Assembly: GCF_902713425.1 (NCBI RefSeq) | Contig: NC_081217.1 | Span: forward strand, 12,041,585-12,105,584 | Direction of reading: 5' to 3' | Origin: Acipenser ruthenus | Lineage: Eukaryota; Chordata; Actinopteri; Acipenseriformes; Acipenseridae | DNA: 64,000 nucleotides | Shown here: positions 1-10,801 of the stretch, one piece after another | Layout: every line of letters begins with the position of its first letter | Numbering within the stretch: position 1 is the stretch's first letter | Translations under genes and position numbers: made by a program | Notes under the pieces: generated by a model | What the model saw: only the letters and a program-made list of their open reading frames with translations | Databases searched by the model: none | What the model was told of the DNA's origin: nothing

Positions 1-939
1 GCTCAAAGGAGGAAGCTGGTAGTCAACGAGGTGCAAAAGCAGGAGGAGAGGATGAGGTGTATAAAGGCCATTTCCCAGGCCAAACAGGGAGAATGGATGA
101 GATGGGAGAGTGTGGAACAACGCAAGATTGGCTGGCAAGACCTATGGTCAATGGAACAGAGCAGGATCAGTTTCCTCATCAGGTCAACATATGATGTTCT
201 CCCATCACCACAGAACCTAAACCTCTGGGTAGGAGAGGATCCCTCATGTCCTTTGTGTTCATCACCTGCAACATTAAGGCACATTTTGACAGGATGTAAG
301 GTGGCTCTTAGCCAAGGACGGTTTACTTGGCGCCATGACCAGGTGCTGCGATGTTTGGCCTTAGCATTGGAAGACAAGCGTAACATGACCAATAAGTTGC
401 CACCTCTTCCATCAAAACATTACACACAAAAGACAACATTCCTCCGCCCAGGAGAGCAATCACCAAGAAAAGGTGTTAAAACCAATCCTCGCCCAGGACA
501 ACTGGAAGCTGCTAGAGACTGGAATATGCTGGCAGATATTGGTCAACGGCTTATTTTTCCACCTGAGATTGCCACCACTAACCTTCGACCAGATATTGTC
601 TTGTGGTCTGGATCAGCACGCCTTGTTCACCTGGTAGAGTTAACAGTGCCATGGGAGGATGCTGTAGATGAGGCGTATGAGAGGAAGAAACTGCGGTATG
701 CTCAACTAGCCACTGAAGCGGAACAGCGAGGATGGAGAGTTTGGGTTTACCCAGTGGAAGTGGGTTGTCAAGGATTTGTGTTACACTCTACAACCCGGTT
801 TCTCAGAGACGTCGGATTCAGTGGCCAAGAGTTGCGTCGCACAGTGAAGAACTTATCTGAAGCAGCAGAGAGGAGCAGCAACTGGCTGTGGTTGAGATGG
901 AAAGATTCTGGCTGGGGACAGGTAAGTAAGCTGGGCTGA
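1..939 (+). CDS. HERO ORF, C-terminal part: zinc finger and restriction-like endonuclease
   Basis: The frame is open from base 1, so the start lies outside the window. The visible part is the C-terminal third of a HERO/R2-type polyprotein. A CCHC finger (CPLC, then H and C in RHILTGC) at about residues 85-105 is followed by a restriction-like endonuclease. That domain shows RPD (about residue 200), VELTVPWED, and a K-rich stretch ending KKLRY, the PD-(D/E)XK layout of this class. The protein cleaves target DNA for target-primed reverse transcription. It ends WGQVSKLG, as in the second copy. Differences from that copy are scattered substitutions; I saw no stop within this piece. It is an element gene, not a host gene. 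Confidence 0.88.
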   Translation, partial: AQRRKLVVNEVQKQEERMRCIKAISQAKQGEWMRWESVEQRKIGWQDLWSMEQSRISFLIRSTYDVLPSPQNLNLWVGEDPSCPLCSSPATLRHILTGCKVALSQGRFTWRHDQVLRCLALALEDKRNMTNKLPPLPSKHYTQKTTFLRPGEQSPRKGVKTNPRPGQLEAARDWNMLADIGQRLIFPPEIATTNLRPDIVLWSGSARLVHLVELTVPWEDAVDEAYERKKLRYAQLATEAEQRGWRVWVYPVEVGCQGFVLHSTTRFLRDVGFSGQELRRTVKNLSEAAERSSNWLWLRWKDSGWGQVSKLG

Positions 940-1402
940 GTTGAGTGGGGGACGGAGGGGGGTGATGCTGGGACGCCAGAATCACCGTCGAGCCCTCTTG
1001 AGGTGTCGTGGGCTAGTCGACGAAACACTGAGGATGGAAGGTGCCCACTTGAAAACCCCAGAGATGTACCCTACTTCGCTCAATCCAGACGGTTGTCATG
1101 CTGATGCGCTGGGGAGGCCGCACTTTGGTTGCTCCCCGGAGCCAGCATCGCAGCCGTTGTGTGTGCTGATGCGCCAGGGAGGCAAAATAAGCTGATCCCT
1201 GGAGCCAGCATTACACTTCAGCCATTAACACCAGACAGAAGGATATCTACGTCATCATATGGAAGGAAACTTAAATGGAGGGAGACACATATGGATCACA
1301 TTAGTTTACTGTAAAGCTACGTCTTAGTTGGTGCTTATCTTGGCGAGAGCCGAGTTCAAATCAGCATGAAGTTTCAACATCTACTCTCGTGTAATGGAAA
1401 TC
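1..1402 (+). mobile_element. HERO-clade LINE, 3' part (cut by window start)
   Basis: This is the 3' end of a non-LTR retrotransposon: the end of the ORF (stop at 937-939) plus about 460 bp of 3' UTR. It is a close copy, a few percent diverged, of the minus-strand element at 10802-13978. The two copies stop matching right after the shared text ending in GTAATGGAAATC (1391-1402), which I take as the 3' end of the element. A short TAA-rich tail follows (to about 1426). The element continues to the left of the window, so its 5' end and target duplication cannot be seen. Confidence 0.9.
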
Positions 1403-2717
1403 TGCTAAATAAACTAATAATAATGGGAAATGTAGTTCTGAAGGGGTCAAAATAACTTCATTGGCATTTCTAGTCAAAAGGTACATGAATATGCACATGC
1501 TGTAAATTGTATTATCAAACTGAAATGTTAAAGTAGTCTACACAATAAATGAGAGATGAATAATTCATTACTTTATTATTTGCACAAAATAGCTTTATCT
1601 TTAAAAAGCTGAAAAACTGATTTGGTCGGCTTAAAGTTTACAATAGCCCAATTCTCATGAGTTTTATACTGCTTGTATGTCATCTTATATAAGACAAGAT
1701 TTTTTTTTATTTTTTTATTATTCATGTTTCTGTATGCTACTTGAACCTGAATGTTTTCTTTATTTTTAACAATAAAGGAGGACAACATTTCTGTCTGACA
1801 ATCTTAAATTTATTTCCACAATCTGTTTAATTTTTCTTACGTAAAAAATAAATAACCAGATTGTTGCGAGGGAAAAACATTAACACACTGTAGTTTAACA
1901 AATTTGCGCAACAGGTGTATTCCATGACACGTCCTAGTTGAATTTTAAGTAAGAAAAATATATAAAAACAATGTAGCGACAATACAGAACATTATGAACT
2001 GGTCAATTAACAGCATTTGTATGTACTTGCCATTATGAATATGAAATACTTAAACCACAAGCTAGTTCATTGTCATGTCAAGTACCAATGTAAAACCACA
2101 AGCTTCCTTCCTATCCGGTTTTCATTTTCTACAACATTTACAAAATCAAATTGGACCGTGTGCCTGTTATGTTCTGCCCGTGAAACTTACTCACCACTCT
2201 GGGACAATTCTAGTATTTAGTTTGGCATTAAAGCATTTGCATTTTACTTTTATTTAAATGCGCTTCACCCATGTCATTATTATCGGTCAAATTGTATAAA
2301 TTTAAATAAATTAATATTGAAATTAGCTTATAATAAACTAAAAGTGGTGAATGATTAAATGTATGACAAAGTTTCACACATACACTTTTTGCCATGAAAA
2401 GCCCCTAATGAGAGGCTGTAGTAGTTACATTTTTTCTTTCTTTTTTATTCTATTGCATTTTGCTTTCCAACAGTTTTCTCCATGTTAATTGACTAGTATT
2501 ATTGTGAAGGGTTACTTTAGGGGTAGATTATTGCTTAATTTGTAATGAAATACTTATTTACCAACTAGTTTATCTGCAATTAATAGATTAGGAAGAAAGT
2601 TAGCTTTGGTATGTTTAATTTACCTACAAGATGTACAGGTGGGCTGCTCTTTCATAGTGGTCTACTTGTCCTGTACATGTTACACTGTGCTGAACACAGC
2701 CCCATTCATTAGGGCAG
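1403..2717. other. AT-rich intergenic stretch
   Basis: After the HERO tail the sequence is AT-rich with no coding exon, RNA gene or clear repeat that I can support. An AATAAA on the minus strand near 2250 could serve the minus-strand HECT gene that ends at 2718, but it lies about 470 bp past the stop and this is only a guess. Confidence 0.5.
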
Positions 2718-2986
2718 CTAAAATAATATACTCAAACTCATCATTGTTGCCAGCGTTCTGTTATTGACAAAAAGTTGCAGCTCATTGGCACACGTGTGAG
2801 CGATGGGGTGCACTTTTGCCTCATCATGACTGAAACTTAGTTTGGGATTTGGATTGAATCCCAAAGCTGGAATGGTGCTACTTCCTGTCGCAAATGCCAA
2901 GATGTGACCCTGTCGTAAAGCATTCACAAAGTCTTTTTCTGCTTCTGTCAATTCCCTGTCCTTCAGCCTGTCACCAAGCTCTTTAT
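2718..2986 (-). pseudogene. HECT gene exon 10 (C-lobe with catalytic cysteine)
   Basis: The acceptor is a T-run followed by CAG just above 2986, and the stop TAG is at 2718-2720. It encodes the end of the HECT C-lobe: a GSSTIPALGF block, then HPIAHTCANELQLFV with the thioester cysteine. The exon enters in phase 1, which matches the end of exon 9. The tail after the cysteine is about the normal length for HECT proteins. Confidence 0.8.
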
Positions 2987-3477
2987 CTGAAAAAAAAGTG
3001 GAGGCTATAACCAAGCTAAGAGATTAAGATTACAAATGCTTTCAAATTTACATTTCACTTAAAGGCTGTTAGAACATCACGTGCCATAAATGAGAAGTTG
3101 AAATGTATCTTTTTTTTGTTCCCATATTAATTCTGAACCTTTGAAGGTCTGAATGTATCCCTCATCACAAGCGTACATTTAAGTGGATACTGGTAACAGT
3201 CCTTATAATGAACCTTGACAGAAATGTACTTGAGTTTGTCTGGGAGAGACACAAAGGCAGACAATTTCAGTTCTATTAAAACAATGTTTAAGGAATCATG
3301 CTGCTCACGTCCAGAACTATTTAATAATGAAAATGTATGAAATACAAAAACCTATAACAATATGAAAGAAGACCTAATCTCGTAACTTTGTACCAGTGTT
3401 TTTCAACAAGCTTATCAGTATATGGGTTGTACATGATTTTAAAGAATTCTAGTTAGGTATCGTGTGATGAGAATATC

Positions 3478-3735
3478 AATCAATCTATTTTATATAGCGC
3501 CTCTCAGTGGACCACCATCAAAGACCTTTACAAGATGCAGTAACAAGAAAATCCATAAAACTTTAAATAGAGAAATACGTAATACATCCTATACAGTTAA
3601 AAAAAAATAAAAAATGCATAATACATTAAATATCACAGCACTGAACTAACTTGGCCTGGACTGAGTGAAATGAACTATGGGCCTGTGGAAAAGGGGGGTT
3701 AATTAAATAAGAGAAAAGATATTGGACTTACCTGT
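3478..3735. repeat. Putative interspersed repeat (SINE/LINE tail type)
   Basis: The stretch starts with TCAATCAATC, continues into a 'tatagcgcctctcagtgg accaccatc' type segment (spaced here for length), then AT-rich text. I recall such segments as dispersed repeats in fish genomes, but I cannot name the family. It sits in the last intron of the HECT gene. Confidence 0.35.
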
Positions 3736-3981
3736 TCCAAGGTTCACCAGGAATCCACAGCATATGATTCCAGCTACCACCCTCATTTGTCAGTTGTATG
3801 CATCAGTGACCCATTGCATCTTTAATCTGTCGCCATGCCTAGCACACTGTATCGACGCGAGAAGAAACCGACATGATACGTTCACGATGGGGTAAAAATG
3901 TTCAAACTTGTTGAAAACCCACAGACGAGCAAAATCCAAAATCACAACAAAATCGTGTCAGTGTCTTATCGGGTCGGTCTA

Positions 3982-4371
3982 GTGTGCCATGGCTTTTATG
4001 GTAGGGACCTCCCAGCATTCAGAGGAAAAGGGGAGGGGCCTAGGGTATAAAAGGAGTGTGTGGGGAATGGAGAGAGTGAGTGAGGTTGCTGGAAGTCCGT
4101 AAGGGAGCCAAGTAGAGCAAAGCTCAACAGGGACGATATGTCTTGTTTCCAAGATCTATAATAGCAGTTTCTAAAGATAACTAGGGTTTTTTTTTTGGTT
4201 GTTTGTTTTGTTAATCTAATTAATTATTTTTGAATTGCACCTTCATTATTATTTTTGCACAATAAACAACCGCACTTCTGCTCTGCAACTTGTGGAAGTG
4301 GACTCAGATTTCTGTCCAATGACTGGCCTTCCTGCACTGGTCCATGGCCACACGAAGGCGGCGTGTGACAT
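3982..4371 (+). mobile_element. Possible solo LTR (fossil)
   Basis: The segment begins TGTG and ends GACA. It has a TATAAAAGG box near 4050 and an AATAAA signal near 4260, the promoter-then-polyadenylation order of an LTR. No internal coding region or second LTR flanks it, and I found no convincing target duplication. The LTR call is tentative, and the family and age are unknown. Confidence 0.33.
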
Positions 4372-4759
4372 ATCACTGGTTAATTATTAGATCAGTGGTC
4401 TAAACTGACCTACCCTACACTACAATGAGCTGTACACTCCTGTTGTTCTGCTTCTTCAGTACCCTTAACTACTAAATTAGTTTGTGTTCACATATATTCA
4501 GGTAGAGAGTACTGTACCATAAGAAAGAATTATTAGTAACAACCAGTAAGTAAAAAGCTCCCACAATTAATTATTAATAAGCAGTGTGTACATGATTTAA
4601 TAAAGTGAGCACACATTAAATCCTGTTTTTTGGTCTCAACAATGCTGTCTCTGGAGCTCTGGGATAAGTAGTTGCTGTATGAAATGAATATATGGGTATT
4701 TCCAGGGGAAGGTCAACCCCAGGGGTGATTTTTAAAAATAATTTGCGTTTTATACTCAC

Positions 4760-4952
4760 CCTGGATACTGTGGAGAATATCCCGAAACTTCACTACTAGG
4801 ATTTCTTCTCTCTGTCTTCTGTTGCTCCCAAGCACAGAGTAGCTGGGTTTGAGCAGGTTTATTACACTTTCTGCAGTAATTGCACCACTGTCTGCACTCT
4901 GTCCATCCAAAAGAGACCGCATACACGGTTTCTTCCTCAGAAGCTGGAGCAC
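4760..4952 (-). pseudogene. HECT gene exon 9
   Basis: The acceptor is TTTAG and the donor G|GTGAGTATA. The exon is open throughout and enters in phase 0. It encodes VLQLLRKKPCMRSLL, then LLKPSYSVLGSNRRQREE and FRDILHSIQ, a conserved block just before the C-lobe exon in G2E3-like HECT proteins. It leaves one base that completes the aspartate codon at the start of exon 10. Confidence 0.8.
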
Positions 4953-5462
4953 CTAAATGCAATGATGTAGAGTAAACTATCAGTATTTAGATCATATTTA
5001 TAACAGTCAAAATATCAATTAATAAATAATGGTTGTTATAAATATTACTTAATTACATTTTATTTTTGAACAAAAGAAAAAAAAAGACGAAGCAACGCAT
5101 AAATACAGAGCAAACATAATACATGATTAAAAAGGAGGAAGTATGAACTGATAACTGTTATTGCATCAAAGAATTAACATAAACACTAACACAACATTCC
5201 TTATCTAAGGAAAGATTCTTGCGAAGCTCCCAAATAACTAAGCCAATTATTCACAACAATGCTAATGCCATGTATTTCAAGTTTCTTCATTAACAAATTA
5301 ATCAATTGTATCAAATAGATTTTAATGAGACAAAGGAAGAAGGTTTTTACCAGAAAGGAAAGCGCTATTAAGTACAGGTTTGTAATTTGTGATTAGCGCG
5401 CTGGGTCAAAGCTTTGATTTAATCTGACCCAGAGTATGTTTTATCATACTTAAAACAGTCAC

Positions 5463-5663
5463 CTCATAGTAGGCCAACCCATCCATTATCTGATCAAGAC
5501 AACTCTGCCGTTGTAGGATCACTGTGTACAAAGTTGCAATTCTCACAAATTGAAGCCGGTTTGTCATTGTCACAGGGTTTGGCAGACCTTCCACTGTAAA
5601 ACGCCATGAGTCACACAACTGTAAAGCTTCCTCCAATTCAGAGTCATCAGTTGATTGTTCAAT
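5463..5663 (-). pseudogene. HECT gene exon 8
   Basis: The acceptor is TTTCCCCAG and the donor GAG|GTGACT. It enters and leaves in phase 0 and joins cleanly to exon 9. It encodes IEQSTDDSELEEALQLCDSW, then a PVTMTNRLQFVRIATLY segment, typical of the helical middle part of the HECT N-lobe. Confidence 0.78.
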
Positions 5664-6013
5664 CTGGGGAAATATATAATACAGTATGAAAACATATGGC
5701 TAGTATGTATGTGTGTTGGTGCAAATGTGATAGGACTTGCTCATTTAAATCTCTCACAAGTCTTTTAGAGGACGTGACTGCGTTTCAGAATATACTCAGA
5801 TATTCAGTGAGCAAGCCGTGTTGGGGGTTAAATTGAGCAATAAAAACATGCTCTACTATTGAGAGCATGTTAGAAGCAATTATCAGTCACATTTTTTATT
5901 AAAATGATTCTCGCTACCTTCCACTGTGCTCTCCAGACCCACTTTTTAAACACTGCACCTAGTCTCTTAAATCAAAATAATTTATAACAATAACTAAAGT
6001 TAAAAGATGGGTG

Positions 6014-6286
6014 TAGGGGGCTCCCGAGTGGTGCATCCAGTAAAAAGCACCCACATAGAGTGCAGGATATGCCCTATAGTCTGGACGTTGCCGGTTTGTG
6101 TCCAGGCTATTCCTTTGCCGACTGAGGACGGGAGCTCCCAGGGTGCAGTGCACAATTTGCCGAGCGCGGGGGGAGGGAGCTGAGCTAAACAAAATAATTG
6201 GACACTACTAAATTGGGGAGAAAACAACAAAACACGAATTGGCGTCTACTAAATTTATTTATATATTTAAAAAAAAAAAAAAAAAA
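6014..6286 (+). mobile_element. tRNA-derived SINE
   Basis: A short element of about 270 bp with a degenerate tRNA-like head: an A-box-like GTGGTGCATCC and a B-box-like GGTTTGTGTCC. A GC-rich body and an AAATTGGGGAGAAAA segment follow, ending in an A-run (6269-6286). From memory it resembles a SINE abundant in sturgeon and paddlefish, with part of the body missing here. It lies in an intron just past the exon 7 donor of the minus-strand HECT gene. Confidence 0.7.
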
Positions 6287-6302
6287 GGGTGGAAAAACTT
6301 AC

Positions 6303-6531
6303 ACAACACCTTTTTCAATGATTCCCTGAGGAGTGTATCAGGAATATCATCAGTGTTGACACAAACTTTCATCACATCACCATTTAGGATGTAGTCAACA
6401 ACGCATCTAGCCAGAAATGCAGGTGGTTCACCACCTTGCACAAGGATTGTGGACATCATCTGGCCAATCGTGTGAAATAATCCACTTGAAACCCATGATA
6501 CATGCATCCGAGGCACAAATCCATTGGGTGA
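6303..6531 (-). pseudogene. HECT gene exon 7 (N-lobe)
   Basis: The acceptor is CCTCTTAG (exon starts 6531). It encodes GLFHTIGQMMSTILVQGG, then PPAFLARCVVDYIL and DDIPDTLLRESLKKV, the classic HECT N-lobe 'G..I..s..hgG..p.Fl' block. The best donor by sequence (GTAAGT, 6302-6297) leaves phase 1, which would read into a stop in exon 8. A weak donor at 6307 would keep phase 0. The right-hand border is therefore uncertain or decayed. Confidence 0.75.
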
Positions 6532-6833
6532 CTAAGAGGAAAAAACAAAACAACGTAGTACTCCTAAGTTGATAGAGAAGTGTTTTCCTCAATACACAGT
6601 ACTTTAAAAAAAAATACAGCCCCTTAAGTAACCACTTCAGTGAATCCGAGATGTAAATGTTTAAAGATAATCTACATTCACTAAATTTTGATTTAAGATA
6701 CACTTTTCTGATGAATTTTTTTTTTTTTTTTTTTAAATTGTGCGGATGTTCAGCCATACTCAATTTTCTTGGTCTTTGACAAAATTTGAATTACTTGGTA
6801 AAAGAGTAAAGTAAAAAAAAACTATAAACAAAC

Positions 6834-7100
6834 TTTGAAATGCTCCGCTATCTTGGAATATAGCTTTAACAAGGAGCCTAAAAAACTCCCTTCTCGGTCC
6901 TCCCATGTTCATCACAGGCAAAAGTGACATAAAGCATGCCATGTTTAATAAAACTGGGCCTGCTGAACTGCCGAAAGGCAGTGGTCCACAAAGCATTGCG
7001 GCTTATATAAATTGGTCGTGTTGGTGGAACAATGACCCTCTCGCTGTGAGCTTTGAGTACTCCAATAATTTCTTTCTTGGACATTGTAATTTCAACAGAC
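6834..7100 (-). pseudogene. HECT gene exon 6 (frame-broken)
   Basis: The acceptor is TTTTTTTAAG and the exon starts at 7100 with the base that completes an AGG codon from exon 5. It encodes SVEITMSKKEIIGVLKAHS, then FIKHGMLYVTFACDE. After this the conserved GGPRREFFRLLVKAI block appears in another frame (codons from about 6905 down). The original frame instead stops shortly after. The linker normally found between these blocks is also shortened. This is good evidence that this copy is broken. Confidence 0.75.
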
Positions 7101-7236
7101 CTTAAAAAAAAAAAAAAATTATATATTATTACAGTGGGGTATGGAAGTTTCCATACATTGGTTTATGTAAACTTGGATGAAGTGTAAAAATAAACAAACA
7201 AATAAATAAATAAATAAATAAATAAAACAAACAAAC

Positions 7237-7323
7237 CTTGGTTCAAATATGCCATCCTGAGAATCTTCCTGTAGACTCTGCTGAATAGCTTCTTCGACTG
7301 CTTGCTCTTCCAGGACCACAGGG
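7237..7323 (-). pseudogene. HECT gene exon 5 (ubiquitin-interacting-like motif)
   Basis: The acceptor is CAATTCAG and the donor CCAAG|GTTTGT. It encodes PVVLEEQAVEEAIQQSLQED and then SQDGIFEP. The A-x-x-x-S spacing with flanking acidic residues fits a ubiquitin-interacting motif. Both exon phases match the neighbours, so the exon itself is intact. Confidence 0.75.
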
Positions 7324-7695
7324 CTGAATTGTTAAAACAGACAAAACAAAATCAGTAAACAGAGAACACATTCCACTATGTCAATGTACTATGCTTTCTA
7401 TTAATTGTAATGTAAAGTTTATATGACTGTACTGTTCAAGCTGTTAATTATTGTATCCAAGGGTTTAAAATACTATGTAGTGCTGTTAATTACAGTAAGT
7501 AAAACACATGGATTATAACAGTATATGGAAATGCAACTCCAAGTAACAAGTATTAACACCAAACAAACATTCAACCAAAAATATATAGAAGTCCATACAA
7601 TGTGAATGAAAAGTAACTGTAGTTACTGTTAAGCTGTAATGCAAAAGTATTCAACCTCCTTTCTGCTCACAGAACTCTCTCATAAAATGTCTTAC

Positions 7696-7915
7696 ACAAA
7701 GTCAGCAAATTCAATAGGAATATATGAATCAACTGCCAGAAGTTCAGCTGACTCCAGTGCTTCCTGTCTTTCCATATTAGTAACTGCCCCTATCTGTCCA
7801 TCATCAGATATGGATTCCACCTCATTCTGACTCTCTGGATTTACTAAGTTTTCAGTGAGTGCCAAAGTACTTGCAGCTTAACTTGTTCCTGGCAAGTCAC
7901 TGCTTTGGCGCTGAT
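7696..7915 (-). pseudogene. HECT gene exon 4 (acidic linker, in-frame stop)
   Basis: The acceptor is TTTATTTAG and the donor TTTGT|GTAAGA. It encodes DQRQSSDLPGTS, an in-frame TAA at 7878-7880, then ALTENLVNPESQNEVES and ISDDGQIGAV. It ends with SYIPIEFADFV. Both exon phases agree with exons 3 and 5, so the stop is a true interruption of the best gene model. Skipping this exon would not keep the frame (220 bases). Confidence 0.7.
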
Positions 7916-8246
7916 CTAAATAAAAATAAAACAGTGCATAGACATGAAGAGCAAGGTTTTTAAAAACAACATACATTGTTTGATTTGTTTTACCACAATA
8001 AGTACTCACAACTATTCAGATAATGTAGCCCAGACATTATTCTACTTCAAGGTTGAACTTGAACCATGCATGGATACAATTTTTTTTTTTTTTTTTTTTT
8101 TTTAAACAAACAAACCTTTCAGGATGGATAACAACTTTACATCAAGCCTCTCACAAAAATTAAATAAAAACTCTTTAAATACATTTCACAAGACAATGTA
8201 TATTTAGCAACATGCAGCCTAAGGACCAAACAAACCTATTTCTTAC

Positions 8247-8310
8247 CTCTCCTCCTTAGTTGTGGAGACCTTTCAAAATCACTATCATCTGACATTTGTG
8301 AATTGTCATA
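8247..8310 (-). pseudogene. HECT gene exon 3
   Basis: A small 64-base exon with a T-run/CAG acceptor and a GTAAGA donor. It encodes YDNSQMSDDSDFERSPQLRR. It enters in phase 0 after exon 2 and exits in phase 1 into exon 4. It is too short for an ORF scan and is supported by splice signals and phase. Confidence 0.65.
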
Positions 8311-8471
8311 CTGAAAAAAAAAAAAAGCTTTAAAATGTAACTGGTATTTTAATTAAAATATTTGGTATGACAAAAACATTTATTAACCCATTATGCAACA
8401 ATGGAAACAATTGTGTCCCAACAGCCAATCAGCTTTGAGATATAGTGGACATCTAAATGTCATAGCTATTT

Positions 8472-9668
8472 TTCATGCCACAAACAAAAGAAATTCCTGA
8501 AGACCTCCGGAAAAAAAGTTGTTGATGCCTATCAGTCTGGAAAGGGTTACAAAGCCATTTCTAAGGCTCTGGGGCTCCACCGAACCACGGTCAGAGCCAT
8601 ATTGTCCAAATGGAGTGTTTGGGACAGTAGTGAATCTTCCCAAGAGTGGCCATCCTGCCAAAATCTCTCCAAGAGCAAGGCGTAAAATTGTCCAGTAAGT
8701 CACAAAGAACCCTAGAACCACATCCAGGGATCTGCAGGCCTCTCGCCTCGGCTAAGGTCAGTGTTAATGACTCCATCATCAGAAAGACACTGGGCAAAAA
8801 TGGGATTCATAGCAAAATAGCAAGGCGGAAACCATTGCTCACTAAGAACAACATGAATGCTCGTCTCAAGTTTGCCAAAAAGCACCTGGATGATCAAGAG
8901 TTCTGGAACAATGTTCTATGGACAGATGAGTCAAAAGTGGAACTTTTTGGCCGACATGGGCCCTGTTATGTCTGGTGAAAACCAAACACTGCATTCCACA
9001 GTAAGAACCTCATACCAAAGGTCAAGCATGGTGGTGGTAGTGTCAATGTTTGGGGACACCTTGCCATCATTGAAGGAACCATGAATTCTGCTCTGTATCA
9101 GTGAATTTACAGGAGAAAGTAAGGCCATCCGTCCGTGAGCTGAAGCTGAAGCGCAGCTGGGTCATGCTGCAAGACAATGATCCGAAACACACAAGCAAGA
9201 ATGGTTGAAGAACAAGAAATTTAAAGTTTTGGAATGGCCTAGTCAAAGTCCAGACCTAAATCCCATTGAAATGTTGTAGCAGGACCTGAAACGAGCAGTT
9301 CATGCTCAAAAATCCACAAATGTCACTGAGTTGAAGCAGTTCTGCATGGAGGAGTGGGCCAAAATTCCACCACGGCGCTGTGAGACTAATCAATAACTAC
9401 AGGAAGCGTTTGGTTGCAGTTATTGCTGCTAAAGGCGGCATAATCAGTTATTGAGTCTAAGGGGGTGATTACTTTTTCACACGGGGCATTGGGTGTTGCA
9501 TAACTTTCTTTAATAAATGAAATATGTATCAAATTTGTGTTATTTGTTCACTCAGGGTCCCTTTTATCTAATATTAGGTTTTGGTTGAAGATCTGATAAC
9601 ATTCAGTGTCAAAAATATGCAAAAATGCAGAAAATCAGACAGGGGGCAAATACTTTCACGGCACTGTA
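8472..9668 (+). mobile_element. Tc1-like DNA transposon, 5'-truncated and decayed
   Basis: The text from about 8490 translates in pieces to a Tc1/mariner transposase. A helix-turn-helix part (VVDAYQSGKGYKAISKALGL) is followed by the DDE part (LWTDESKVELFG, then QDNDPKHTS). Pieces lie in different frames with several stops, so it is dead. The 3' end shows the usual terminus, GGGGGCAAATACTTTCACGG then CACTGTA. The matching 5' inverted repeat is missing. It sits in intron 2 of the HECT gene. Confidence 0.88.
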
Positions 9669-9780
9669 TTTATATATACACACGTATTGTACATATTTTT
9701 TCAACACTCAAATTAAATATATAAAACATTTTGGATAGACCATTTAAGACTTTATTATGAAGTAATTAGGAAGAGTTTAC

Positions 9781-10206
9781 CTGAGCAGGTCTCTGTATTC
9801 CAGCCAAAATGTACAGACAAGAGTTAGAGCAAAGGGTTGCAACCTCTTCCCCTCCCCAGAGGAAATGCTGCGATACATTTGGTTTAGTCAATTTTTTTGA
9901 CCCTCTTACTGTACTTAAATATTCAAACGAGAACGTTTCGTGTTCTGCTACATTAAATTTGGTTTTAAAAAGGGTGCCGATCTCCTCTCTCATTTGCCCT
10001 TCTGACCATTCATTACTAAAGGAAATCTTGCCAATAAGGCCACATTCAGCTAGTCGAGCTCTATTTTCCCCTCTGGGTATTGTGAATGAAGACCCTGAAT
10101 GGAATGGTAAACACACAATATCCTTGGTGTAAAATTTGTGTCTTCTACGAAAATTCCCACGATGAAAGTTGGCTCTTCCCAAGGGTGGAAAAGAAGGGAG
10201 TGGAAC
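9781..10206 (-). pseudogene. HECT gene exon 2
   Basis: A 426-base exon, phase 0 on both sides, with acceptor ACATTGCAG and donor CTCAG|GTAAAC. It encodes VPLPSFPPLGRANFHRG, a basic stretch FRRRHKFYTKDIVCLP, and a conserved segment ending WGGEEVATLCSN and CLYILAGIQRPAQ. I recall this segment from the N-terminal half of fish G2E3-like HECT proteins. It is fully open. Confidence 0.75.

Positions 10207-10801
<595 letters not shown>

Noticed and set aside
768-1314. Short ORFs on both strands around the HERO 3' end
   Set aside because: They are shadows of the HERO ORF end and its 3' UTR, with the same copies seen at 10892-11456.
8646-8978. Plus-strand 110-codon ORF as a possible host gene
   Set aside because: It is the longest open piece of the decayed Tc1 transposase.
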